Assembly: GCF_001513745.1 (NCBI RefSeq)
Contig: NZ_CP013382.1
Span: 2,170,001-2,234,000 of the forward strand
Direction: 5' to 3'
Length of the DNA: 64,000 bases
Source: Burkholderia humptydooensis
Lineage (GTDB): Bacteria > Pseudomonadota > Gammaproteobacteria > Burkholderiales > Burkholderiaceae
Shown here: one piece after another, positions 19,301 to 28,039 of the stretch
Layout: every line of letters begins with the position of its first letter
Position numbering within the stretch: the first letter of the stretch is position 1
Program-made: the position numbers and the translations under genes
Notes under the pieces: model-generated
Told to the model about the DNA's origin: nothing
Database searches by the model: none
The model's input: only the letters and a program-made list of their open reading frames with translations

Positions 19301-22300
19301 GGACGACGCGGCGCCGACGATGCCGGACGCCCGCCCCCCGGATGCCGACGTGGAGGAGACCTGTCCGGCGTCCTACCTGCAACTCGGCATGATTTTCCAG
19401 AATCAGGCCCATGGGCACGACGGGCGTTATCACGACATCTTCAGCTACCGGCTCGGCCTGCACGTCGACGAAGCCTGCCTGCGCGAAGCGGCGCGGCGCG
19501 CCGTCGCGCGTCATCCCGCGTTGCGCACGACTTTCGATCTGGCCGCCGACGGCCAGGCGGTGCAGCGTATCTGGACGCGCGGACCGGACGTGCTCGACTA
19601 CGAGGACCTGACCGCGCTGTCGCCCGCCGACCAGCAGCGGACCATCGACCAGTGGATCGCCGGCGAACGGGCGCGCGGCTTCGATGTCCGGGTGTTGCCG
19701 CTGTTGCGCTTCAAGGCGCACCGGCTGGGTCCGCGCACGCTCCAGTTCACCACCAGCTTCCATCACGGCATCATGGACGGCTGGAGCGACCAGCAGATTC
19801 ACACGGAACTGTTCGCCGACTACCAGGCCCTGCTCAGGGGCCGGGAGGCCCGCCTCGCGCCGCCCGTCAGCCGTTATCGCGACTTCGTCGCCGCCGAGCG
19901 CGCCGCCGTCGAATCGCCAGTGACGCGCGGGTTTTGGCGGGACTATCTGGAGGACGCGGCGTCGACCCGCCTGTCGCCGGCGAGCGAGGACCCGCCCGCC
20001 TGCGCCGAACCCGACGCGCCGACGCACCACCACCGCACCGGGACCGTATCCGCGCCGGTCTGTCAGCGCCTGCACGATGCCGCGCGGCAATCGCGCGAGC
20101 CTCTCGCCGTCCTGCTGCTGAGCGCCCATCTCGTCGCGCTGCGTCTGCTGACCGGGGAGCGCGAGCTCCTGTCATGCAGCGTAACGGATTGCCGTCTCGA
20201 CGAAGACACGGGCGAGCGGGCGGTCGGCCTGTACATCAACACGCTGCCCGTGCGCGCGCGCGTCGACGACGACACATGGCGAGCGCTCGTGAATCGGGTG
20301 GGTCATGACCGGCGCGCGGCGTTCGGCCATCGCCGGCTGCCGTATGCGGAGATCTGTCGCCTCGCCGGCGAGGCCCGCCTGTCGGATTCACTGTTTTACT
20401 TCACGAACTTCCACAACGGCATCGCAGCGACCGACGATCTCGTGCAGTATGGCAAGTCCTCGCACGAGGTCACCAGTTTTCCGCTGACGGCCAGCTTCAA
20501 CGTTGCGCCGTCCACCGGCGAGATGACCTACAGCCTCGCGTTCGACACGCGGCACTTCACGGCCGCCCGCATCGAACAGATCGCACGCTGCTACGACGCG
20601 GCGCTCGATGCGCTCGCGCGCGGCATCGACGCGCCGCTGCCGACGATCGACGCGATGCCGGACGTGTCGCGCTCGATCCTGTTGAACGACGACGCCAGCA
20701 GCGCCAGCGCGCCAAACCTGCCCGCGCTATTCGCCGCGCAAGTTCGGTCGCACGGCGACGCGCCCGCCGTTCGCGACGCGCACGGCGTCCTGACGTATCG
20801 CGAACTCGACGCGCGCGCGCGCTCCGTCGCGGCCGCGCTCGCCCGGCGCGGCATGGGCGCCGGCTCCGTGGTCGGGATCCGGATCGCGTATTCGGCGGCA
20901 TTGCCCGTCGCGCTGCTGGGCGTGCTGATGAGCGGCGCCTGCTTCGTCGCGGTGGACCCGGATGAACCTCACGCCCGCCTCGCGCATGTCCTCGCGAACG
21001 TGGCGCTCGTCCTCTGCCCCAACGGCGACGACGCGCCCGCATCCGCCGTTCCCCACCTCGACCTGCACGCGCTCGAAACAGAGGGCGCCGGCGCGCAGAC
21101 GTTCGAGCCGCCCCCCATCGCGCCCCTCCTGCCCGCGTACCGGATCTATACGTCTGGAACGACCGGCATCCCTAAATGCGTCGATGTCCACCACGCCGCC
21201 TACGTCAACGCCATCGCTCACTTTCGCGACATGCTGCGCGTCGGTCCCGGCGATCGCGTGATGCTGACTTCGGCCCTGACGTTCGACATCAGCCTGCTCG
21301 AAGTCGCGCTGCCGCTCGCGAGCGGCGCCGTGCTGCACGTCCTGAACCGCGACGAGGCGCTGACGCCCGCCGCCTACGACACGACCGGGCACGCAGCGGG
21401 CCACACGATCATCCAGGCCACGCCGTCCGTCTGGTCCGTGCTGCGTCTGCGCGGCTGGTCCTGTCCGCCGCGCGTAACGGCCCTCGTCGGCGGCGAAGCA
21501 TTGCCGCGCGAACTCGGCGACTGGCTGTCCGACGCGACAGAAGCCGCCTGGCAAGTGTATGGACCATCCGAGACCACGATCTGGTCGACCGCCGCGCGGC
21601 TGGGCCACGCGTCGCACACAATCGGCGCGCCGATCGCGCAGACCCGCTGTTACCTGCTCGACGAGCGGCTCGACGCGGTGCCGTCAGGCAGCGTCGGCAC
21701 GCTCTACATTGGGGGCGCCGGCGTCGCGCTCGGCTACGCGGGCGCGACGGGCGCGACGGCCGCATCGTTCCTGCCCGATCCGCACGCCGCGACGCCAGGC
21801 GCCCGCATGTACCGCACGGGCGATCGCGCGCACGTCGATGAGACGGGCGCGCTGGTGTTTCTCGGTCGCGTCGACCGGCAGGTCAAGCTCGCCGGGCATC
21901 GGCTCGAACTCGACGAGGTGGAAGCGCGGCTCGCCGCCCACCCCGACATCGCCCACGCGATCGTGGTGCTGCATCCCGAGTCGCAAGACCGGCTGGCCGC
22001 TTACCTCGTGGCGCGCACGCCTCGCGCGCAGCCGGACGCCGCGCAGTTGCGCGACTGGCTGTCGACGCACGTGCCGCCCTACGCGCTGCCGGCCAGCTAT
22101 ACCTGGATCGACACGCCGCCGCGCACGCGCAACGGCAAACTCGACCGGCGCGCGCTACCCGTCCCGGCCCGTGCGCACGCCGCGTCCGCCGCCCGCCAGG
22201 CCGCCCCGTCGCGCCCGCTGGAACGCGTGCTCCAGCACCTATGGATGAAGGTCCTGACGGTGGAGTCGATCGGCGTGCACGACAACTTCATGACGCTCGG

Positions 22301-22481
22301 CGGCTATTCCCTGTCCGCCATCCGGATCGTCGCGCAACTGCGCGATCTGTTTGGCGTTCCGGTCTCGGCGTCGGCGCTCTTCACCGCGCCCACCATCTGC
22401 GAACTGGCCGATCATCTGCTGGACACCTACCCGTCAGCCGATATCGATGCGAAATCCGATCTCCTTCTCTCGTTAATCTAA
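16389..22481 (+). CDS. NRPS: vestigial C - A(Asn) - PCP - C - A(Gly) - PCP
   Basis: 2030 residues, starting four bases after the previous stop, so probably translationally coupled. The N-terminal C-like domain (about 1-420) has DGSCADR from residue 115 where HHxxxDG is expected, so it lacks both histidines and the glycine. A1 code by hand alignment is DFTKVGEVGK, close to asparagine (DLTKLGEVGK). PCP1 serine is 929 (GGDSI). C2 is intact, HHGIMDG from 1125. A2 code is DILQLGVIWK, a glycine pattern. PCP2 serine is 1974 (GGYSL). The protein ends about 55 residues later with no thioesterase or reductase, so the chain must pass to another protein. The preceding NRPS ends in an unpaired C domain plus TauD, which suggests that C domain serves the Asn module here. 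Confidence 0.93.
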   Translation: MKIDLRNASPGYRLSPQQQAQWPGDGTRRAYVVTLTLDGRLDSHRLLDAANAVARRYEILRTVVRPLPDGAGAIQMVGAHEPATTLPARLPSDDAPFGVALRDDAAGCVIDVSIDGSCADRWSVATILERLADAYRDARLPDARPVIEYPDLSEGYHTLLLDPAGRRYWNQRLASTRAATHDAAPPAPASEVAHSTTLACDAGLTETECFARWVLFLTKWTRSRAVIAGYLAPGNRFAEHADLVGPIARPLALPFEVDWSSDVDSILRAIARQIDADLAQADHFDCTAPGPVAGPAFMFEPSCALPAVFAGLRVLDATLRTPPSSAVLQLSMIAPGVLRLSARDLPHARFETMIAQVRGVFDPAAPIGGMRPGAVAPRGNDAALDQAHDMPCVADTVRHWARHRPEHIALRDATQSMSYAALDVAVRDAARTLAARGVSHRDTVALQTRRGVEWVVWWLAIWRTGAVVLPLPADASAERTAQGCAQAGARWLVSTTTPADHTAGLPPVITPTAERACVEATAPDHRPAANEPAYILFTSGSTGTPKAVTVSHHALSTYLGWARTRYASERHGGTIVHSELTFDFTQTCLWLPLLAGETVRFAPDPVTPAMLYDLLLCEPPLSFIKLTPAHLQGFAALETLNPRAVPWPDHVVVGGAALAGAMLPPSLRRARAIIHNEYGPTEATVGCCVQSEPAEGISPGSVSIGAATPRSALLVLDAELQPAPAGEAGELYLSGDQLALGYVGNPAETAQRFLPNPAPGSPGERVYRTGDLVRRTPDDHLVFVGRVDDMIKRNGVRIEPGAITAHVLRHPGVSGCHTFAQRPAPASEPLVVCAVVGDGVDVHALRAWLASQLPAHTMPNRIVPVDTLPCTPQGKIDERALAASLSVAAPAPPSLATRAETVLGAIWRATLGATEITPSSHFFVEGGDSIRAITVAVEARKQGLLLTAEHLFQHPVLRDLAAAATAAGPVPDDAAPTMPDARPPDADVEETCPASYLQLGMIFQNQAHGHDGRYHDIFSYRLGLHVDEACLREAARRAVARHPALRTTFDLAADGQAVQRIWTRGPDVLDYEDLTALSPADQQRTIDQWIAGERARGFDVRVLPLLRFKAHRLGPRTLQFTTSFHHGIMDGWSDQQIHTELFADYQALLRGREARLAPPVSRYRDFVAAERAAVESPVTRGFWRDYLEDAASTRLSPASEDPPACAEPDAPTHHHRTGTVSAPVCQRLHDAARQSREPLAVLLLSAHLVALRLLTGERELLSCSVTDCRLDEDTGERAVGLYINTLPVRARVDDDTWRALVNRVGHDRRAAFGHRRLPYAEICRLAGEARLSDSLFYFTNFHNGIAATDDLVQYGKSSHEVTSFPLTASFNVAPSTGEMTYSLAFDTRHFTAARIEQIARCYDAALDALARGIDAPLPTIDAMPDVSRSILLNDDASSASAPNLPALFAAQVRSHGDAPAVRDAHGVLTYRELDARARSVAAALARRGMGAGSVVGIRIAYSAALPVALLGVLMSGACFVAVDPDEPHARLAHVLANVALVLCPNGDDAPASAVPHLDLHALETEGAGAQTFEPPPIAPLLPAYRIYTSGTTGIPKCVDVHHAAYVNAIAHFRDMLRVGPGDRVMLTSALTFDISLLEVALPLASGAVLHVLNRDEALTPAAYDTTGHAAGHTIIQATPSVWSVLRLRGWSCPPRVTALVGGEALPRELGDWLSDATEAAWQVYGPSETTIWSTAARLGHASHTIGAPIAQTRCYLLDERLDAVPSGSVGTLYIGGAGVALGYAGATGATAASFLPDPHAATPGARMYRTGDRAHVDETGALVFLGRVDRQVKLAGHRLELDEVEARLAAHPDIAHAIVVLHPESQDRLAAYLVARTPRAQPDAAQLRDWLSTHVPPYALPASYTWIDTPPRTRNGKLDRRALPVPARAHAASAARQAAPSRPLERVLQHLWMKVLTVESIGVHDNFMTLGGYSLSAIRIVAQLRDLFGVPVSASALFTAPTICELADHLLDTYPSADIDAKSDLLLSLI

Positions 22482-22482
22482 T

Positions 22483-23778
22483 ATGTCCACGCGCCCTTTC
22501 GACCGCACCCGCCGCACTTTTCTCGCCGCCCTGTTAAGCGCGACGGCGGCCGATCTCGTCTCGGCCGCCGGCCTGCCGACCGGCGGCGGCGTCCGGATCG
22601 GCATCGTCGGCGCGGGCGTCGGCGGCCTGACGGCCACCCGTTATCTGCACATGCTGATGCCGCGCGCGCATCTCGTCGTGTTTGAACCCGATCGGCGCTA
22701 TCACGCGTGCTTCAAGTCGAATGAAGCGCTCGCGGGCATCCGGCCGGACAGCGACCTCCTGTTTGGCTACGACGCGTGGGAAAAACGGACTGAGTGGATC
22801 GCCGAAGCGGTCGCATCCGTCGAAACCGGCGTGATCGTCACTGAGCGCGGCAGCCGTCATGCGTTCGACTGGATCGTCGTGTCGACCGGCGTGCAGTTCC
22901 GCTACGACCGCATCGACGGGCTGTCCGCCGCGCGCGCGCTGGACGTTCCGCATGCGTGGGCGGGCAAGGCGCAGTACGACGCGCTGCGCGCGCAGCTCGT
23001 CGCGATGCGCGACGGCGGCGTGGTGCTCATCGCGCCGCCCAAGGCCCCGTACAAGTGCCCGCCAGGGCCGTTCGAGCGCGCGAGCCTCGTCGCGCACTAT
23101 CTGCGTCATCACAAGCCGAACGCCAAGATCATCATTGCCGACGGCAACGAGAACTTCTCCAAGCAGCCGCTCTTTCAGCGGGGCTGGGAACGGCTTTACG
23201 GCTTCGGCACGCCGCAGAGCCTCATCGAGCGCATCAGCGGCGGCAAGGGGGGACGGGTGGTCAGCGTCGACGTCGCCAGCCGGCGCGTCACGCTCGAAAA
23301 CGGCGAATCGATCCGCGCCGACGTGTGCAACCTCATTCCACCGCAATACGCGGGCGCGATGCCCGAGCGCTCGGGCCTGGCCGACGAAAGCGGCTGGTGC
23401 CCCGTCGACAAGGCCACGATGGAATCGACGCGCGTAGCCGGCGTCTATGTGGTCGGCGACGCATGCGACGCCGCGAGCATGCCGAAATCGGCGTTTTCCG
23501 CGACCTCGCAGGCCAAAGCCTGCGCGTTCGCGATCGCCGCGGCGGCCGCGTCGGCGCCGCCGCCCACCCCGCGCTTCATGAACGCCTGCTTCAGCCTGCT
23601 GGAACCAGGCTATGGCATTTCGATCGCCCATCACTACGCGTACGAAAAGGCGGGCAATCGCATTACGCAGTTGTCCGGCGGCACGACATCGCTCGATGCA
23701 TCGGACGAGGATCTGTCGAGAGAGGCCGCATTTTCCGAGGACTGGTTCAACATCGTCACGCATCAGCTCTTCGCTTGA
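22483..23778 (+). CDS. FAD-dependent oxidoreductase, flavocytochrome c sulfide dehydrogenase (FccB/SoxF) type
   Basis: 431 residues, starting two bases after the NRPS stop. The N-terminus holds RRTFLAALL, a twin-arginine-like motif followed by a hydrophobic stretch, so it may be exported by Tat; the hydrophobic part is short. A Rossmann FAD motif (GIVGAGVGGLTA) lies at about residues 38-49. The YKCPPGPFE motif and the VVGDACDA stretch near the C-terminus are typical of the FCSD/sulfide:quinone oxidoreductase group, where the cysteine takes part in the flavin-thiol chemistry. In this operon it could oxidise a thiol, thiolate or thiazoline in the product rather than free sulfide. That role is inference; the family call is firm. 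Confidence 0.82.
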   Translation: MSTRPFDRTRRTFLAALLSATAADLVSAAGLPTGGGVRIGIVGAGVGGLTATRYLHMLMPRAHLVVFEPDRRYHACFKSNEALAGIRPDSDLLFGYDAWEKRTEWIAEAVASVETGVIVTERGSRHAFDWIVVSTGVQFRYDRIDGLSAARALDVPHAWAGKAQYDALRAQLVAMRDGGVVLIAPPKAPYKCPPGPFERASLVAHYLRHHKPNAKIIIADGNENFSKQPLFQRGWERLYGFGTPQSLIERISGGKGGRVVSVDVASRRVTLENGESIRADVCNLIPPQYAGAMPERSGLADESGWCPVDKATMESTRVAGVYVVGDACDAASMPKSAFSATSQAKACAFAIAAAAASAPPPTPRFMNACFSLLEPGYGISIAHHYAYEKAGNRITQLSGGTTSLDASDEDLSREAAFSEDWFNIVTHQLFA

Positions 23779-23788
23779 CACGGTCACC

Positions 23789-25462
23789 ATGCCCCTACCT
23801 CACCCATCACACGCTGACCCGCTGCGCACCGTCGATCCAGGAAAGCAACAGTGCGTCGTGGTCGGCGGCGGCACGCTGGCCGTGTCCTGCTGCGAACAAC
23901 TGCTCGCATCGGGCCGCGTCGTCGCCGCGCTGCTGCCGACGGATGCCGCGCTGCATGCATGGGGCGAGCGCGAACACATCGTTCGGCTGGACTCCATCGC
24001 GTCACTGTCCGAATGGGTCAGGGACCATCCGGTTCACTGGCTGTTTTCCGTCTCGAATCCGCTCATTCTTCCGTCGACACTCGTCGACGACATCGGCTGC
24101 GGCGCATTCAACTACCATGACGGTCCCCTGCCGAAATATGCCGGCAGCCATGCGACGTCGTGGGCGTTGCTGTCTGGCGAAACGGAGCACGCAATCTGCT
24201 GGCATTGTCTGTCCTTCCCGGTAGACGCGGGACATATTGCCATTCGCCGCAAAGTGCCGATCGAAGCCCGGGACACCGCGTTGTCGCTGAACCTCAAATG
24301 TTACCAGGCGGCCCGCGATGGTTTTGCCGAGTTGCTCTCCCGTCTCGATTCGAACGCGCTCACACTTGAACCGCAGGATATGGCGCAGCGAAGCTTCTAC
24401 GCAAAGTGGCGCCGACCAGAATCCGGCGCGCACCTTCGCTGGTCCATGCCAGCCCATGCTCTGTCAGCGTTGGCACGCGCGCTCGATTTCGGCGACCATT
24501 ACCCCAACCCCCTGACTTCCCCGAAGCTATGGGTCGCCAATACCGCGTTCGCGATTCGTCAGGTTCATCCTTTGAGGCAATGTTCCGGCAAGCCGCCGGG
24601 CACACTAATCGGTATCGCCTCTGATGCCTGGCAAGTTACCACTGGCAGCACCGACGTGCTCGTGCGGGGATTCTCCAGTCTCGAAGGCGTTCCGTATGTC
24701 GCAAACGAACTCGCTGACGCGTTGGCTTTGGGCCGAGGCTCGTCGCTACCCGTCCTCACGCAAGAGGAGACTGAGTTGGCGAGAAGCACGCTTGAGACCT
24801 TGGCTCCGAGCGAGGCATTCTGGCGCGAGCATCTCGCCCGGTCCGGCGCCGGTCGTCTGATCTTTCCGTCACCGCGCGATCACGGCGGACAACGCGCGCG
24901 TGCGACGACCGATTGGTTCTCCCCACATCCTGTAATGCGCTGTGAAGACCCCGCTGTTGTCACGCTGAGTACATTCCTGGGTTGTATCCAGCTCGAATTC
25001 AATCAATCGTGCGTTCAAGTCGGATGGAGAATTGACGAGGCAGCGACTTTGTCCGGGCGCATGGCCGGACTAGCGGAGATCGTCCCGTTGGAATTTCAGG
25101 TCGAACGGAGAAGCGATTTTCGTTGCCACCACCAGTCTGTCACGAGGGCATTGGGGCTTATGAAACAACATCGCACGCATCCACGCGATATTGTGTCTCG
25201 ATACCCGGAATTAAAAACGATGCCCGCTCTGCGGACCCAGCATCCATGGGAAATTGGCATTTCCTTGGTTCGAAGCAACATCGGTTCGACGAATCATACG
25301 CTCACTCCGACTTGTGGTGTCGGTAGAGTCGCCACTTTGGAAATCGGGGAAGAGGGACGTTTCCGTTGGATATATGACGCACAACAAGACAACCGAGACA
25401 TTATCGAACGGTTGAATGGCAGGATGAAAGACCGTGGTTCATTTCCGGGATCCGACTTCTGA
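23789..25462 (+). CDS. 10-formyl-THF formyltransferase fused to the C-terminal half of an NRPS condensation domain
   Basis: 557 residues from the ATG at 23789, which lies ten bases after the flavoprotein stop. The N-terminal part is a methionyl-tRNA-formyltransferase fold: a GGG nucleotide/folate loop, then NYHDGPLPKYAG, which supplies the catalytic Asn and His, and VDAG, which supplies the Asp. A formyltransferase C-terminal domain follows (PGTLIGI). From about residue 350 (EAFWREHL) the sequence resembles the second lobe of a condensation domain, but no A or PCP domain follows before the TGA. N-formylation domains occur at the start of some NRPSs such as LgrA. GC content falls through the gene, so it may be a truncated megasynthase that now acts as a separate formyltransferase, or a fragment. 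Confidence 0.78.
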   Translation: MPLPHPSHADPLRTVDPGKQQCVVVGGGTLAVSCCEQLLASGRVVAALLPTDAALHAWGEREHIVRLDSIASLSEWVRDHPVHWLFSVSNPLILPSTLVDDIGCGAFNYHDGPLPKYAGSHATSWALLSGETEHAICWHCLSFPVDAGHIAIRRKVPIEARDTALSLNLKCYQAARDGFAELLSRLDSNALTLEPQDMAQRSFYAKWRRPESGAHLRWSMPAHALSALARALDFGDHYPNPLTSPKLWVANTAFAIRQVHPLRQCSGKPPGTLIGIASDAWQVTTGSTDVLVRGFSSLEGVPYVANELADALALGRGSSLPVLTQEETELARSTLETLAPSEAFWREHLARSGAGRLIFPSPRDHGGQRARATTDWFSPHPVMRCEDPAVVTLSTFLGCIQLEFNQSCVQVGWRIDEAATLSGRMAGLAEIVPLEFQVERRSDFRCHHQSVTRALGLMKQHRTHPRDIVSRYPELKTMPALRTQHPWEIGISLVRSNIGSTNHTLTPTCGVGRVATLEIGEEGRFRWIYDAQQDNRDIIERLNGRMKDRGSFPGSDF

Positions 25463-25501
25463 GCGAACAGTGCAATAAACCGCTTCATCTATCTCTGAAG
25501 T

Positions 25502-26254
25502 TCATAACTGCAAACGTCTGCCAAGGTGAGAGACGATATATTCGATGGCCTCGCGAGCGGATTCCCGATGAAAGAAGTGTCCACCGTGAACTGCCTGCGG
25601 CGTGAAAGCTACCACGGGTATGGAGGCCCCATTGTGCCATGCTCGCGCAATCGTGATGGGCGCCGTGTGTGTCGAACAGAGCTACGACGGGACAATCGAG
25701 CCTGTCTTGCGCCGCGTCGTAGGCATACCGATTGAACAACGTGAGGTCGGCTGCCATCACCGGCAGGAAGTACCTCATGAATTCGGGCTCCGCAGCAAAG
25801 CTGTCGTCGACGCCGCCAAAGCGACGCACGGTTCGCAGCAAGCTCTGGTCATCTTCAAACAGTGTGTTCGCCTTGCGCAACGCCGACGGCGCATACAAGG
25901 CGCCAACGAAGAGCATTCGCGGCCCTGCGACGCCGCGGCGTCGCAGGGCAATCGCCACCTCGTATGCGATTAAGCCGCCGAGGCTGTGTCCATAGAACGC
26001 GAACGGTTTGTCATGCCAGCAGTCGAGCGCATCGCAAATTTCCTAACGAGCGGCACCCAATCGATGCGCGGCGGCTCATCCCTGCGCTGCTCGCGTCCTG
26101 CGAGTTGAGCGGCATGAACGCCCACGTCAGGAGGCACCAACGGCTCCCACGCGTAGTAGATTGACGCCCCCGCCCCTGCATGCGGAAAGCAGACCAACCG
26201 CACGGCGCGGTCAGTGTGTCGCGATACGGTATACATGCAACGCGCCTTCGTCAT
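25502..26254 (-). pseudogene. type II thioesterase (GrsT-like), two frameshifts
   Basis: Starts at the ATG complementary to 26252-26254 and ends at the TGA at 25502-25504. The first part (LVCFPHAGAGAS) is in one frame. The frame must change near 26038-26047, at GTTAGGAAATTT on the coding strand; one missing G would explain it. The second part then reads FYGHSLGGLIAYEVA with the catalytic serine. A second shift near 25590 is needed to reach VHGGHFFHRESA, with the catalytic histidine, and the normal end. Such enzymes clear mis-primed carrier domains. Two independent breaks make it a pseudogene unless they are sequencing errors. It lies tail to tail with the formyltransferase gene and downstream of the FecCD permease. 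Confidence 0.82.
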
Positions 26255-26406
26255 CGGCGCTCGCCTTGCGAGGTTGCAGAGAATCTCCGGCCAGCGTGCT
26301 CTGAAGCATTCGCCGCACAACCGGCACCAAGCGGTTCGTACAATTCCTCGTCCAACCAGTGGGCGGCCGCCCGCAATCTCTTGCAGGATTCAATCACATC
26401 CCCCAT
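26251..26406 (-). CDS. possible 51-residue small ORF between permease and thioesterase
   Basis: Its ATG (26404-26406) overlaps the end of the permease gene, and its TGA (26251-26253) overlaps the thioesterase ATG as ATGA, the arrangement of translationally coupled genes. The product is hydrophilic, with a stretch LRAAAHWLDEELYEPL. I do not recognise it; it could be the tail of a lost gene or chance. The overlaps are the only support. Confidence 0.25.
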   Translation of the reverse strand: MGDVIESCKRLRAAAHWLDEELYEPLGAGCAANASEHAGRRFSATSQGERR

Positions 26407-27500
26407 ACGGCCTTCTTCTTTAACAATAAGGCGAGAAAGAACGGCGCGCCAAACAGGGCAGTTAGAATGCCGAGAGGAATTTCGGCGGGGGCGTGCAAGG
26501 TACGCGCGCCGAGGTCCGCGAGTAGCATCAGGATCGCACCGAACAGCGCGGCTGCCGGCATAACGAAACGTTGGTCGGGCCCGCCAAGCAGCCGCATGCA
26601 GTGCGGAGCAACGAGGCCGACGAAGCCGATTACTCCCGTGCACGCGACTAGTGTACCAACGCATAGTGCGACGCCGAAGAGCACGACTCGCTTGACGCGC
26701 AACACCGGGACACCGAGATGCTGTGCTTCAGTCTCCCCCAACTGCAGCGCGTTAAGTGCCCGTCGATGACCTAGCAGCAACCCACCACCGAGCGCGATGA
26801 TCGGAGCGACTGCCGCGATAATTGTCCAATTCGCACCCGCTACGCTACCGAGGTTCCAGAATGTGAGTGTCCGCAACTGCTCGCCGTTGGAGACATAAAT
26901 GAGCAGACCGATACCGCCGATAGCGAGCGCGTTGACCGCAATACCTGCGAGCAGCAGCAGGGGTATGGCAAGTCGGCCGCTTGATGCCGCGAAACTATAC
27001 ATCAGCAATGAAGCGGCGAATGCACATGCGAATGCAGCCACCGGAAGGTAGCCGAACACTACCGGGTGGGGAAGGAAGAGAGATCCCAGCACGATCATCG
27101 CCGCGGCACCGAATGCAGCGCTGCTCGATATGCCAAGCAACCCGGGATCGGCAAGAGGATTTCGAAAGAGAGCCTGCATGGCACTTCCCGACAAGCCCAA
27201 ACCCCCTCCCACCAGAATCGCCATGATGACCCGTGGAGCACGGATTTCGAGCAGCACGTAGCGCATTTGTCGCAACTCGGGATCATGGAGCAATGACGCG
27301 TCGCTTGCGAACATCGCCGCTAGAACCCGCTCAAGCGGGAGCCGATAGGGACCAATGCATAGCGCGGTGACCATGATGGCGATGAGACCAAGAGCCAACG
27401 TAGCCAACGCTAGTCGGCCGGTAAATACAGCAGACTGGGACCTTGAAATATTCCTCACAGTGGACGCATAAAGGGAATTTAGCAGCGCGTTGAATTTCAT
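26394..27500 (-). CDS. FecCD-family iron/siderophore (or haem) ABC permease
   Basis: 368 residues with about nine to ten hydrophobic segments. Family hallmarks are RAPRVIMAILVGGGLGLSG, ALFRNPLADPGLLG, GFVGLVAPH and the C-terminal LGILTALFGAPFF. It moves ferric siderophore or haem across the inner membrane with a binding protein and an ATPase, neither of which is adjacent on this strand. No Shine-Dalgarno is evident before 27500; a GTG near 27458 is an alternative start. Base composition is clearly lower in GC than the uptake operon at 30-33 kb, so it is a separately acquired paralogue. The downstream genes on this strand are the small ORF and the broken thioesterase, which links it to a secondary-metabolite or siderophore locus. 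Confidence 0.85.
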   Translation of the reverse strand: MKFNALLNSLYASTVRNISRSQSAVFTGRLALATLALGLIAIMVTALCIGPYRLPLERVLAAMFASDASLLHDPELRQMRYVLLEIRAPRVIMAILVGGGLGLSGSAMQALFRNPLADPGLLGISSSAAFGAAAMIVLGSLFLPHPVVFGYLPVAAFACAFAASLLMYSFAASSGRLAIPLLLLAGIAVNALAIGGIGLLIYVSNGEQLRTLTFWNLGSVAGANWTIIAAVAPIIALGGGLLLGHRRALNALQLGETEAQHLGVPVLRVKRVVLFGVALCVGTLVACTGVIGFVGLVAPHCMRLLGGPDQRFVMPAAALFGAILMLLADLGARTLHAPAEIPLGILTALFGAPFFLALLLKKKAVWGM

Positions 27501-28030
27501 ATATACAAGGCGAATTGAATTTCAGTCGGGAAGACTACGTCTACGTTATGAGTCTACCTTCAGAAAACATAATTTCGGAATCACGCTTTGGTCATGGGAA
27601 TCCTTGGGTTGCGGGGATCTCGCCGTTGTGCTGAGGACCCTCTTTTCTAGAAGAGATCAAGACAAGTCCAAGACTGCGGATAACGGTACGCCAGTTCGTC
27701 GAACAGGACACAGGTTGCGAAATTGGTGATTTACATTCGAGACGACTTGCTCGACGCCGCATGCGGTAGGCTAGTGCATCTCGCTCACGCCGAGTCTTGG
27801 CATGCTTCGGTTTTGTCGATGAGCAAGACAACGTCAACGCGATGCGCGCTTGCTGAACAGCGAGATAAAAGCGACCACAGCAACGCAGGATGGGTACAAA
27901 TTCACCGAGAGTCTCCAAGTACGTATCAACTGAAGGCTGGCTGGGCGGACATCTGCACCTGGCTGGAGTACCCATGATATGGGCGTCATCGCGAACCGCG
28001 TGATTTTTGATCGACAGTGTAATCGGGGAT
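27501..28030. other. non-coding low-GC stretch
   Basis: No ORF here has a recognisable protein product on either strand. GC content is visibly below the flanking kilobases. It may contain the permease promoter near 27500, where an AT-rich TATATA run occurs, and otherwise looks like decayed sequence next to the IS481 remnant. Confidence 0.4.
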
Positions 28031-28039
28031 GTTCATCAT

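Noticed and set aside
26251..26406. MbtH-like protein between permease and thioesterase
   Set aside because: The small frame lacks the conserved tryptophans and NxExQxSxWP motif of MbtH proteins.
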